From NCBI RefSeq assembly GCF_030272615.1, contig NC_081406.1:483445900-483509899 (forward strand): a stretch of DNA of 64,000 nt. Reading direction: 5' to 3'. The translations under genes and the position numbers were made by a program. Below the pieces are notes generated by a model. The model worked only from the letters and a program-made list of their open reading frames with translations, was not told where the DNA came from and did no database searches. Below, in pieces: positions 23,766 to 35,255 of the stretch. The DNA is from Cryptomeria japonica (lineage: Eukaryota; Streptophyta; Pinopsida; Cupressales; Cupressaceae). Position 1 is the stretch's first letter; each line of letters begins with the position of its first letter.

Positions 23766-24822
23766 ATGAACTGTTGTATTTTTAACTCTCCTTTCTTTAC
23801 CATTGCATCCTCTCTCTTTACAACATTCTCAATCATTTTAGCAAAAGTAGGACATTGCAATTTGAGACAATAACTCATTTCACTGGTAAGGTTGTCAATG
23901 AATATGTTCATTTTCTCTTGATCTATTACATCTCTCGGATATGTATTAAATAGTTGTCTCCATCGTTGTAAAAAGACCATGAAAGGTTCACCATTCCTTT
24001 ATTTGATATTGCATAGGTCTAGCATTGTTATCTCATTTCTTATGTTGTAGGAGTATTGTGAGATAAATCTATTCACAAGTTCTTCAAAATATTGAATCCC
24101 AGATGGCAATCTTGTGAACTATTCCATTGATTGTCCGCTTAAGGTTTTAGGAAATAAACGTATCAGGTAAGTTTCATTGTGTGAAAACTCCATACTCATG
24201 GTGCAAAATTCCCTAATCTAATCTCGAGGATCAGATTTCCCATCATATTTATCATATTTATGGAATTCACAATGTTGTAGGAATGGTGTCATGTTTAATT
24301 TTTTGTTAAAAGGATATGGACAGATGTCCTCCAATAAATATTTCTTGGAACCTATTCCATTCTGCATATCCTGTATTTGTTGTTGCAAGGTTTACATTTG
24401 TTGAGTAAGAGTTAACAAAGGATGATCAACATGGGATCTCCTTGCATCTTCATAAGTTCTTCTGCCACTATGCTCTCTTCTTGTTTCATCTTGGTTCCTT
24501 GCATCATCACGGTCTCTTCTTTTTCTATCTCCTCTTGTTTCCTCATGATCTACTCAATTTACATCATTATTGGGATCACCAGTGTTTTAATTATGACTTC
24601 TTTCCACATCTTGTTTCAAACTTTCTACGTTAAAATCTTGTGGCAATTTAGCTCCTGAATTTGCCAACATTAGAATGTACTTTTCCTTTTGTTTTCCAAT
24701 AGTTTTTCCATTAGTTTGTCAAATCTAGAATCTTGTTCAAGGCCTCTAATGGTGTTATTGACTACTTCCACATCAACATCTGTGTACCCAAATGTTTTAA
24801 ATATTGAATCGTCATCTTCCAT
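23766..24822 (-). pseudogene. Gag fragment of a third Ty3/gypsy family
   Basis: Begins with ATG at 24822 (MEDDDSIFKTFGYTDVD...; 50 codons, then a stop at 24670). It continues after a frame change near 24670 and several stops in a frame with clear gag signals: CEFHKYDKYDGKSDP, ETYLIRLFPKTLSGQSME, TRLPSGIQYFEELVNRF and the helical SEMSYCLKLQCPTF. These match the capsid-type retrotransposon gag domain. The fragment is cut exactly where T2 similarity starts (23765), so protease and pol are absent. The family differs from both T and G gag. Upstream, in its orientation, lies the 21-bp repeat array. Confidence 0.75.
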
Positions 24823-25581
24823 TTGTTTTTGTCTTCTCAATTGCTTGTGTTAAGTTCTGGTCCAAACTGACATGTAATTGACTTGAAAACTTCCCAAGTT
24901 TTAATTTTCTAAATACAACTCAATAGGTAATCATTGGTTTAGGAAGATAAGATAAGTTAATTTTACCACCCCTATTAGTGCATTGTGATAAGGCATCTTA
25001 TTGTTGAAAAGAACAACTTGTAAGGTTTCTTCATCAAACTCCATTCCGTAACCACGTAAATAGTTACAAAAATGGTGTAGGAATGTTCTATGTTTCAACA
25101 AAATTTTGTGATTGATGTATAAGAATTTCCTCTTCTTCAAGATAGCTTTCCAACTTGGTTTTATTTTCTTGAGGTGATATCTAAAAGTCATATAAGCATC
25201 TAATGACTTACAAGTTGTTTGATTCCAAAGTGAGTGCAATATTGATTTTAATAAAACCTAGGTTCAAATAGGAACAATATATCTAAGATAATGAACAAAG
25301 GTTGATATGATCTAGTTTCGTGATTAAAGGATTTGATGTATCCTGATAAGAAATTGACAGTGATGTTGATTTTCCACTTGAGATGGTTGAATGAATAGCT
25401 TGTTGGATGTTTATCCTTATGAAAATCTTTGGAAATATCTTATTTGATTGATAATCCGATTGTTTGACTAGCTTGAAGATGTGTGATAGTTGAAGACGAA
25501 CCTCCTTGAAAGAGGGTATTTGAAACTGATGTTGAAATTTTTGTCTGGTATGTGGAAATGCTCATTGTTGCAGTTGCAGGA
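24823..25581. other. Unassigned segment between gag fragment and repeats
   Basis: AT-rich. A 102-codon minus-strand ORF (25239-24931) resembles nothing I know and has no support beyond being open. By position it could be the leader or LTR of the element that owns the gag fragment, but no LTR end or primer site is visible. Confidence 0.35.
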
Positions 25582-25858
25582 AAACAAATGTGCTAACCTA
25601 TTGAACAAATGCGTTGTCCCGCGCAACAAATGCATTATTTTGTTGAATGAAAGAGTTGTTCTATGCTACAAAAGCGTGAACCTAGGGTATAAATGTGTTG
25701 TTTCAATTGCAAAAGCTCTCTCTCTTTTAACAAATGTGTGATCCTAGAGTTTAAAAGTGTTGCATTGTTGATCAAAAACATTGTCTTAAGGTGTAAAAAT
25801 GTTGTTCTATGTTGTAAAATCATTGTTTAGCATTGTAAAAGCATAATTTTTACCGTGT
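25582..25858. repeat. 21-bp degenerate tandem repeat array (left copy)
   Basis: About 13 units of roughly 21 bp, consensus near AAAAGTGTTGNCCTATGTTGT. On the minus strand a 62-codon ORF through it shows a heptapeptide rhythm, as any 21-bp repeat would. The same kind of unit returns at 63719-63969 in the same orientation. Confidence 0.7.
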
Positions 25859-25977
25859 TGAATGAATTTCTTAGTTTTCCAGCAAGTTGCCAAATTTTTT
25901 ACTCATTTCAGGATGATGATTTTCCAAGTTTTTGACCATTTTGAGAACATTTTGCAGACACAATGTTTGGAAAATCA
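25859..25977. other. Short segment between 21-bp repeats and the G-A pol
   Basis: No recognisable feature. Chromovirus similarity begins at 25978 (matching 41075 in G-B), so the breakpoint of the truncated G-A copy lies here. Confidence 0.4.
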
Positions 25978-28809
25978 AAGGGATATTCAGACGTGTTTCC
26001 TTCGAAACTACCTGGAATGCCGCCTCATAAAGAGATTGATTTTCATATAGACCTTGTACCAGGAGCTAAGCCAGTTTCCAAAGCACCTTATAGGATGACC
26101 ACAAATGAGCTTAATGAGCTCAAGATGCAGCTTGAGGAACTCCTTGAAAAGGGGCACATTCATCCTAGTGCATCCCCATGGGATGCACTAGTCATCTTCG
26201 TAAAGAAGAAGGACGAATCTCTCCGATTATGCATGGATTATCGTTAGTTAAACAAAGTAACTATCAAGAATCGTTATCCATTACCCAGAATCGATGATTT
26301 ATTTGACCAACTTCAAGGTGCCAAAGTCTATTCCAAAATTGATCTAAAGTCAGGATACCATCAGCTGAGAATGGTGGAGAGCGATATCCACAAGATCACA
26401 TTTCACACTAGATATGGCCACTATGAGTTCACCGTGGTACCATTTGGTCTTATGAATGCTCCTGCTATTTTCATGAGCCTCATGAATGGGGTATTCCGCA
26501 CATTTCTGGACTGCTTCATGATTGTGTTCCTCGATGATATATTGATGTATTCTTGGAATGAGAAGGAGCATGAGGAGCACTTGAAATAGGTATTGCAGTG
26601 TTTGTGGGACAATCAGTTGTTTGGCAGTTTGTCAAAGTGTGCTTTCTTTCAATCAGAGGTCAAGTACCTTGGGCACGTTATTTCCGGTGCTGGGATCTCA
26701 GTTGACCCATCAAAGATTAGAGCTATTATGGATTGGCCAGTGCCAACCAGTGTGACAGAGGTCAAGAGCTTCATGATCTTAGCAGGTTATTACCAACGCT
26801 TTATTGAGGGATTCTCCAGAGTCGCTCATCCTATTACTTCCCTTCAGCGTAAAGGGAAGAAATTTCAGTGGATAGAGAATTGCGAGAAGGCCTTTCAGGA
26901 ACTCAAAAAGGCACTTCCTAGTGCACCTATCCTTGTAGTACTAGATCGCTCAGCTGACTTCATGGTTTGCATAGATGCTTCCCTAGAGGGTTTAGGAGTA
27001 GTTCTTATGCAGGATGGTAGGGCTATAGCTTTTGAGTCTAGGAAACTTAAGACTCATGAACTTAATTATCCTACTCATGACCTTGAGCTTCCAGCAGTAG
27101 TGCATGCAATTGTGAGGTGGAGACAGTTCCTTCTAGGTTATCATTTTGAGCTGCATTCAGATAATCAGAGTCTTCAGTACATTTTCACTCAGTCAAACCT
27201 TAATGCATGTCAGAGGAGATGGATGGAGTTCTTGTGCGAATATGATTTTGACGTTCACTATATCAAAGGAAAGGAAAACATAGTTGTAGATGCTTTTAGT
27301 AGGAGACGTCACGAGGTATACACCATATCTATGGGCATGGATTTGAGAGATTGTATACTATAAAAATTGCCAAAGGATGGATGGTATTCAGAGGTTTGTC
27401 AGGTAATACGATCTAGGGATACTCTAGAGGGGAAATATGTAGATTATTCTTTGGAGTCTGATGGACTATTATGCCATAGAGGGCGTATCTATGTACCTTC
27501 TTCCGGGGGATTGTGAGAGTTCATTGTCATGGAGGCTCATAGAGCTCCTTATGCGATGCATCCCAGAGTTAAGAAGATGCATGCTGACTTGAGATAGTTA
27601 TATCATTGGCCAAGAATGCGGCAGCTCATTGCTGAGTTAGTAGCCCGATGCCTCAAGTGTTAGAGAGTAAAGGCGGAGCACCGCCATCCAGGTGGGTTGC
27701 TCTAGTCTCATGCTATACTAGAGTGGAAGTGGGATACTATATCCATGGATTTCATCATTGGTCTTCCTATGTCTTCTTGTCGCCATGATGCCATCTTGGT
27801 GATAGTTGACAAGTTGACCAAAGTGGCTCACTTTTCACCAGTTTGGACTACCTTCACAACACTAGTAGTAGCACAGGTGTTCTTGCGAGACATTGTCAGA
27901 CTTCATGGTGTTCCATGCAAGATTATTTCTGACAGGGATTCCCTCTTCACTTCTTCCTTTTGGAAGGCATTATAGGCAGCTATGGGCACTAAGCTCAATT
28001 TCAGTACAGCCTATCACTCGGAAATAGATGGTCAGATAGAGAGGGTTAATCAGGTGTTAGAGGAGATGCTTCGCATCTATGTCATGGATCATCAGACCAG
28101 ATGGTAAGATTACCTTCCCTTAGTGGAGTTTTCCTATAACAATGGGCATCACACTTCTTTGGGGATGCCACCCTATCAGGCATTATATGATAGGCCTTGC
28201 AGGACACCGCTGAGTTGGGACTGCATAGAGGACAGAGTTGCTATTGGCCCAGAGATAGTTCAGGATATGGAATAGTAGATGGATTCGATTAGGCAGTGTC
28301 TTAGAAAGGCAGAGGATAGACAGAAGAAATATGCAGATGCGAAGAGGATAGATCGTAGCTACTTGGTTGGAGATAGAGTTTTCTTGAGAGTGCGACCACA
28401 TAAGAGTCCAATCCATTACAGAAAGGGTTCTAAGCTCACACCTCGCTTTATAGGACCTTTTGAGATCCTTGAGAGGATAGGCCTAGTTGCCTACCATTTA
28501 GCATTGCCACCTAGCCTATCACACATCCACGATGTGTTTCATGTATCAGTTTTGAGGAAATATATCTATGATGAGTCTCATATTTTAGATTGGGATGCGT
28601 TGCAGGTGGAGTCAGACGGGTAGCTAGCTTTGGAGCCCATTCACATTTTGGCACGTTAGACGTTGGCCCTTCGATGTTGAGAGCTGGACTAGGTTAGGGT
28701 CCAGTGGGATTGTTATGATGAGGTTACAACTTCATGGGAGGATGCAGCATGTATGAGATCAGAGTACCCCCATCTTTTTGATGAACTCCAGGAGGAAGTT
28801 CATGCCTAG
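25978..28809 (+). pseudogene. G-A: chromovirus pol (RT, RNase H, integrase, chromodomain), 5'-truncated
   Basis: One frame from 25963 to the TAG at 28807, broken only by stops. [27 protein letters not shown] and the FLDD box near 26535. RNase H: FMVCIDASLEGLGVVL, ELHSDNQSLQYIFTQ and IVVDAFSRR. Integrase: zinc region (EAHRAPYAMH ... CLKC), first Asp in SMDFIIGLP, second in SDRDSLFTSSF and Glu in DGQIERVNQ. The C-terminal chromodomain-like part (EPIHILAR ... VQWDCYDEVTTSWED) has several stops. Family: Tekay/Del-like chromovirus. Stops at 26245, 27595 and 27703 are CAG-to-TAG relative to G-B; those at 26587, 27514 and 27661 are shared with it. Gag and protease are missing. Confidence 0.88.
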
Positions 28810-28819
28810 AGGGGGAGGG
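28810..28819 (+). promoter_or_regulatory. G-A polypurine tract
   Basis: AGGGGGAGGG directly after the polyprotein stop and directly before the LTR start TGTGAGGCCC. The identical tract is at 43801-43810 in G-B. Confidence 0.8.
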
Positions 28820-29835
28820 TGTGAGGCCCTACCCCGACTCAGTCTAACATTTCAGTGGTTTTTACATTGAGACTATTTTGGATACTTTATTTTATGCATT
28901 TTGATGTTAGAACTTATATGATTCCATGATTTGGGGGATAACATTGATGTATGTTGATGCTTCAGTTATATGCTTAATGATTTAGACATCTATATGATTC
29001 TAGAATAAGATATAATTGCGATGATGTATGTCGTATTGGATTTGCAGGACTTTAATTATGGTAATATAATTAGGATGTATGTTTTATGTGTTGATCAAAA
29101 TTATGAGAATTATGATAATTGCTTATGTGAAATTACTTGGATATAAGATATATTAAATTGTTCAAATGTAAATTGTATGCAAGTGTTTTATGTGTATTCA
29201 TATTCATGTGTTTTGTATTATATGAGGCTATTTGAAATTACTAATGTGTAATTGAGATGCGTAGGAAAATTATTCATGTGACCATTGAAATATTATGGAG
29301 AGCCAAACCTAGACCTATGTGTGTTCATAAAACCAGGGTTTGTCTATTTGGAGAGACAACACCCCATTTGTATCGTATTTTATTTGTGAAAGTGATTTTT
29401 GCATGAATGTTAAATTGAATTTTGTTTATTTGTGTGAATCCAACAAGAGACAAGATTTCATGTATAATTTTGTAAAAGTATTTTCTTTGTGTCACTTGAC
29501 ACATGTTTTGATTTTTGTTCAAGTTTTTAAATTGGTCTCTTGGAGGGAGTTGTTTAACTATAGCTTTATCAATTAATTTAATATGATTCCATAAATGCCT
29601 TGGGTAAAGAATCTTTGGTATGGTCAACTTAGGTTTGACCCGAAAATTAACTTCAGAGGGGTTTAAAAAGGGTTAAATGGACTCCTAGGGGTAGTTTATT
29701 AGGGTTTCCTAAAGCCCATAAGGTATACCTAAGCATTAGGGGTAATTTTAGGCAAGTTTCTACTCCCATGTGACCTTTTAGACACCCAAAAAAGTGACTT
29801 TTCTAAGTTGTGTGAAAATTGAAATTAGAAGGCTT

Positions 29836-29840
29836 GAACT
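29836..29840. repeat. Left target-site duplication of C1
   Basis: GAACT, repeated at 36313-36317. The unoccupied site in LTR 2 (44827-44831) has one GAACT in the same context. Confidence 0.95.
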
Positions 29841-30899
29841 TGTTGGTATTTTGATATGGTTTTGTCATTGATGTCAACACCTACTAAATACACCTACTTT
29901 GGAGATCCAGCAACATTCACCGGCAAACAGTAAACTGTGCAACAGTTACCGGTATATGATTAACCGACAGGATATAATGTTCACCGGTACCTGCAATGAC
30001 ATGGAAGACACTTGGTAATGTCAAAGACATCATGTGGACACTTTATTTTGAAGTAATATTCATTGGTATATTCTTATTTGCATATTTTCTTTTACCGGCA
30101 AATAGGTCCAGGTTATCTAGGGTTACACCGACAGGTTTATCTTTTCCAGATCAGCATGGCATGCTATGGAGATGATTTATTATTGTTGTAAATGCATTAA
30201 GCCGACATGTTCAATCGGTTATTGCATCGGATATTGTATTGTTTGTAAAATGTTTTTATTGTAATATCTTCTAGAGCCGACCTACTAAAATTGGTCTTAG
30301 GGTATGATATAAATGTAAGACCTTATTTGTAAGATCAAGTGTGGAATGCGAAAAAGATTTAAATAAAGGTATATGCGAGATAAAGCAGAGGCATACGTGA
30401 AGACATCATTTGAAGGTGAAGTTAGGTTTTTGTAGAAGCATATCAGCATTACACCGATACTGAATCCAGCATATGAAGATGCTATTTTGTGTAGTACATT
30501 CTTATTGGATTTAACTATCCAGCTGTAGTCAGTGTGACTCCCATTTGTGATTGAGCAGTGAGCTCTAGGCTGTTGGCCTTTCTGCATGTGTAGACCCCTT
30601 TTGTACACTTACTATCTGCAGTAGTATCATCTGATTGTGGGTAAGGTTTCCCACCGTGGTTTTTCCTCTTACAGGGTTTCCACGTACAAATATTGGTGTC
30701 ATGTGTTGTGGATGACTTTGTGCTTATGTTTCATGCATTAATTCTTACCGGTATAGCAATTTACTGTTAACACTGTCTACCGACATACTTAACTGATTGA
30801 CCAGTATTAAGCATTTAGTTGGTTAATAAGTTTTTGGTTTGAATTTATTAGACAACTGATTCACCCCCCGCCCCCTCTCAGTTGTCTCTGGGACCTACA
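29841..30899 (+). repeat. C1 5' LTR
   Basis: Begins TGTTGGTATT and ends GGGACCTACA, followed after two bases by the primer site. The 3' end carries a C-rich tract (CACCCCCCGCCCCCTCTC). ACCGG and ACCGA motifs recur: 15 of the 19 CpG dinucleotides that I counted are in CCG context on one strand or the other. Confidence 0.95.
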
Positions 30900-30901
30900 A
30901 T

Positions 30902-30913
30902 TGGTATCAGAGC
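30902..30913 (+). promoter_or_regulatory. C1 primer binding site
   Basis: TGGTATCAGAGC, the standard plant site complementary to the initiator Met-tRNA 3' end, two bases after the LTR. Confidence 0.92.
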
Positions 30914-30956
30914 TTAGTCCACTTTTTGCAGAAGTTTAACAACTTGAGGAGATCCA

Positions 30957-31841
30957 ATGTCTACTAATTATTTCAGAAAGGATAGTCCTAAACTTGATGG
31001 AACCAACTATGGGATATGGAAAATCAGAATGGAGACACATCTGAATTGCATTGGTAAAGACATCTGGGAAGTTACTAAGAATGGTTATACTGCTGCTGTA
31101 GCTGGTCAGACTGCTCCCACTACTTTAGCTAAAGATGAAAGGATTTCTTCTTTTATGGAAAGAGTAAATGAAATTGTTTTAGGTATCAAATGTTGTGGAG
31201 GAACCTTGAGTGAAGATGAGATTGTTTAAAAAATCTTAAGAGGTTTGCCACCGGTATATAAAATGAAGGTTAGTGCTATAAATGAGTTGAGAACAATGCC
31301 TAATACATCAATAACTAGGGATACATTGATTGGAAAACTTTCAGCTTTTGAAATTGAGGAATTTGGTCCTGTTACTACTATAAGAACTGATTTGGCCTTC
31401 AAAGTATCAACATCATCTGCTCCATCCTTTGACAAATCAAACTGGAGAGCCTTTTATGCAAGAGAACTTGAAGAAACCAGGAAGGAGAATGAAGAGCTTG
31501 AAGAACTTGAAGCACTATTTGCAAGAAAAATGCCAAAAGGCCCAATTGGAAGTAAGTATGAAGGTAAAGCACCCTTTAAATGTTTTAACTGCAATAAGAT
31601 TGGTCATATGGCTTCAAGATGCCTTGATAGACATGCTAGACTAAGAGAAGAAGCTAGAAGAAAATACAAACCTAATCCTGAATATCAGAGATATAGATTT
31701 AAGAAAAACAAAGATAAACCTTGTTACATTGCTGATGAAGGTGTGACTGATGATTCTGATGAGGATCCAACATACAATGGATGGGTCTTTGTTGCTATAA
31801 CAGAAGATCAACCAGTACCTATTGCTCAACTAGTAGAATAA
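30957..31841 (+). pseudogene. C1 gag
   Basis: ATG at 30957 follows the primer site; the N-terminus MSTNYFRKDSPKLDGTNYG is nearly identical to that of C2. The fold is a copia gag (UBN2-like) domain with LDGTNYGIWKIRM near the start and a CCHC zinc knuckle CFNCNKIGHMASRC at about 31580-31621. Compared with C2, 66 residues are missing in frame after TTLAKDE (near 31138), and the deletion removes most of the central gag helices. A TAA at 31227-31229 interrupts. The coding part is open to the stop near 31840; protease follows in the same frame. Confidence 0.88.
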
Positions 31842-33318
31842 GCCCTAGAAGCTAAAGTTGAATTAAAGGATGAATGGATTATTGACTCAGGATCCTGACA
31901 TCACATGACTGGAGACAAAGGTAAATTCTTGAACTTTCAAGAATACAATGGTGGTTTAGTAAGATTCAGAGATGAAAAAAACCTATTCAATCAAAGGTAA
32001 GGGTTCAATATCTCTTGATGGTAAACATAACACTGACAATGTCTACTATGTTGAAGGATTAAAACATAATCTTTTAAGTGTTGGTCAATTAGTTGAGAAA
32101 GGTTTTCAGTTACAATTTAAAAATGGAAAATAAAAAATCATGAATAGAACTAGTTTGGAAATTGCAACCGGTAATCAGACTAGAGGTAATATCTTTCATT
32201 TGAATAACAGTGAAAAGGTATGCTTAATTGCACATATAGATGAAAGTTGGCTATGGCATAAAAGACTATGTCATGTAAATTTTGATTGCATGGTAAAAAT
32301 CAGTACTTCTAAGGCAGTTAGAGATCTACCTAAAATTGTGAAACCTCACAATACAATTTGCAAGGAATGTCAATTTGGAAAACAAGTTAGAGCTAGTTTC
32401 AAAAGTATTCCAAAAAAATCCAATAATGCCCTTGATTTAATTCACATTGATTTATGTGGTCCAACTAGAACTAAAAGCTTACACGGTGATAGATATTTCA
32501 TGCTAATTATTGATGATTATTCTAGAATGTGCTGGGTTACTTTTCTCAAAGAAAAATCAGAAGCACTTGGGAAGTTCAAGCTATTCAAAGAAATGGTTGA
32601 AAATGAAACCGATAAGAAAATTAAATGTTTAAGATCAGATCAAGGAGGAGAATTCACATCTAAAGATTTTAATACATCCTGTGAAGTAAATGGAATCAAA
32701 AGACAGTTATCAGCACCTCGGACACCACAACAGAATGGAGTTGTTGAAAGAAAAAATAGAACTATTTTGGATGCAGCAAGAAGTATGTTATCAAAAGCAA
32801 ATCTACCACATGTATACTGGAGAGAGGTAGTAAGAATTGCTGTCTATACATTCAACAAAGTTCACATCAAAGGTGAAACCGGTAAGACCCCTCATGAACT
32901 ATGGTCTGGTAATACTCCTACTCTTAAGTATTTCAGAATTTTTGGAAGTAAATGTTATATTAGAAGAGATGAGTATATTGGCAAGTTTGATCCTAGAAGT
33001 GATGAAGGAATATTTCTTGGTTATTCATCTAAGAGTAAAGCATATAGATGTTTTAATAAAAGATTACAGAAAATTGTTGAGATTACAAATGTAAAGATTG
33101 ATAAACAATTCAGAGGAACTTCAAGGTATATAGACTCTAAACCGGAAATAGAAATTATGACAAATATAAATCCACCGGTAAAGAATGATGATCCAGTTAC
33201 TCCGGTATCATCAGAGGATTCCATAGTAATTGAAGAACAACAATAGACTAAGACACCTTGGTATGTAAGACTGAATCATTCTGAAGATTAGATAATTGGA
33301 AGCAAATTTAAAGGAGTC
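31842..33318 (+). pseudogene. C1 protease and integrase
   Basis: Protease active site reads WIIDSGS, then a TGA where C2 has Cys, then HHMT. An extra base near 31975 shifts the frame, and a TAA lies near 32131. Integrase begins about 32230 with the HHCC region (WLWHKRLCHVN ... CKECQFGK). The catalytic triad is present: Asp in HIDLCGP, Asp in RSDQGGEF and Glu in NGVVERKNR. The GKFDPRSDEGIFLGYSSKSK region typical of copia integrase C-termini follows. Stops at 33244 and near 33289 separate it from RT. Confidence 0.87.
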
Positions 33319-34902
33319 ATGACAAGAGGAAGATTGGCAAATGAAGAGGTATGTCTTATTTCTCAAATTGAACCATTATTTGTCAATGAGGCATGTGAAG
33401 ATAAATTTTGGATTAAAGCTATGGAAGACGAATTAGGACAAATTGAGAAAAATAATACTTGGACATTAGTTCCCTGGCCTAAAAATAAAAATATAATTAT
33501 AACCAAATGGGTATTTAGAAATAAACTCAATGAAGATGGTAAGGTTGTCAGAAATAAAGCAAGACTAGTGTGTAAGGGATATTCTCAGAAAGGAGTTGAT
33601 TACAATGAGACCTTTGCACCGGTAGCCAGAATTGAGGCAGTTAGATTATTCTTGGCTTTTGCAGCTCACAAGGATTACAAAGTTTATCAAATGGATATTA
33701 AATGTGCATTTTTGAATGGAGATCTTGAAGAGGAAGTCTATATTGAACAACCTGATGGATTTTCCTTGACAGATGACAATGATATGGTTTGTAGATTAAG
33801 AAAAGCTCTGTATGGATTAAAACAAGCTCCAAGAGCTTGGTATGCAAGATTGGATAAGTATCTTTTAAAGATTGGTTTTACTAAAGGAAATGCAGATAGC
33901 AATTTATATTACAAAGTAACTAATGATGACATCTTGATTATGGAAGTATTTGTTGATGATATAATCTTTGGAGGAGGAGATAGATTATGCAAATAATTTT
34001 CTCTTGAAATGTAGTAAGAATTTGAAATGTCTATGATCGGAGAAATAAAATTCTTTCTAGGATTGCATATTTTACAGACTGATAAAGGCATATTTTTGAG
34101 TCAATCTAAGTACTTGAAAGAACAACTTAAGAAATTTGGGATGGAGAACTCTAAACTGGTAAGAACACCTATGACTACAAATGAAAAATTATCTCAAATG
34201 GATGAATCTACACCTGTTAATCCAACTAGATACAAATCTATGATAGGAGGTTTACTGTATTTGACACAAACCAGACCTGATATTATGAATGCAGTATGTA
34301 TAGTTTCTAGATTTCAGAGTAATCCTAAGGAAAATCATGAATTAGTAGTAAAAAGGATTTTCTGGTACTTACAAGGCACAACAAATCTTGGATTATGGTA
34401 TCCTAAAGATGAAAATTTTGATCTATATGCATACACAGATGCAAATTGGGCAGGAGATGTGGATGATAGGAAAAGCACCACTGGAGGAGCATTCTTTCTT
34501 GGAAAGAGATTAGTTTCTTGGTTAAGTAAGAAATAGAGTTGTACATCTTTATCAATGGTAGAATCAGAATATGTTGCAGCAGCAACAAACTGTACACAGG
34601 TACTTTGGCTTAAGCAAATGTTGAAAGACATAAAGGTAAAATGCAAGGAACCTATTACTATATATTGTGATAACACTGCAGCAATTGATATATCTAAGAA
34701 TCTAGTATTACATTCTAAAACAAAACATGTTTCTATCAAACTGAATTTTCTAAGGGAAAAAGTTGAAGAGAAGGAGATAAAACTAGTTTATGTGAATACT
34801 AAAGAACAACTTGTAGATATTTTCAAAAAACCTTTGCCTAAAGAAACTTTTGAGTATCTCAGAGATCAGCTCGGAGTCATACCTCCACTGGTAGAGACTT
34901 AG
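33319..34902 (+). pseudogene. C1 reverse transcriptase and RNase H
   Basis: RT reads [29 protein letters not shown], a catalytic Asp in [38 protein letters not shown], and the FVDD box at about 33950. Stops lie near 33994 and 34012. RNase H has Asp in YTDANWAGDVDDRKSTTGG, Glu in MVESEYVAAATN and Asp in IYCDNTAAIDIS. A TAG at 34534-34536 (KK*SC) is also present in C2. The polyprotein ends at TAG 34900-34902. Confidence 0.9.
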
Positions 34903-35255
34903 ACAGTTGATGATTGTCATCAACCGGTAGAATTAAATGGACAAATCTTTTATTTCGGTATTTGATGAGGAAGCTACTTCTCAGGGGGAGTAATTGGTAT
35001 TTTTTTATGGACTTAAATTTTGTATCTTTGGCATTTGATGTCAAAGGGGGAGAGATATATGGAAAAACACATTATCAATTAAGGAGAGATATCTATGGTA
35101 AAAATTGGTACAGGATAACATAAAATAACTCATGTTACTTCCAGGGGGAGAGATTGTCACTTTGAGGAGATTGTTGGTTTTACACTTGGCATTTCTGTTT
35201 TGGCACTTTGATGGTTTTTCCATCTTGTGTTGCCATCAATGCCAAAGGGGGAGAT
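34903..35255 (+). promoter_or_regulatory. C1 3' untranslated part with four polypurine-like tracts
   Basis: Four GGGGGAG tracts lie near 34983, 35046, 35144 and 35247. The last (CCAAAGGGGGAGATT) abuts the 3' LTR and is the standard plus-strand primer. C2 has the same four in the same order, so the array is a family trait. Confidence 0.8.

Noticed and set aside
24931-25239. 102-codon minus-strand ORF as a gene
   Set aside because: No recognisable domain and only average length for AT-rich random sequence; left as unassigned.
25582-25858. CRISPR-like regular repeats
   Set aside because: Units are contiguous and degenerate with no unique spacers, in a plant transposon context; a minisatellite.
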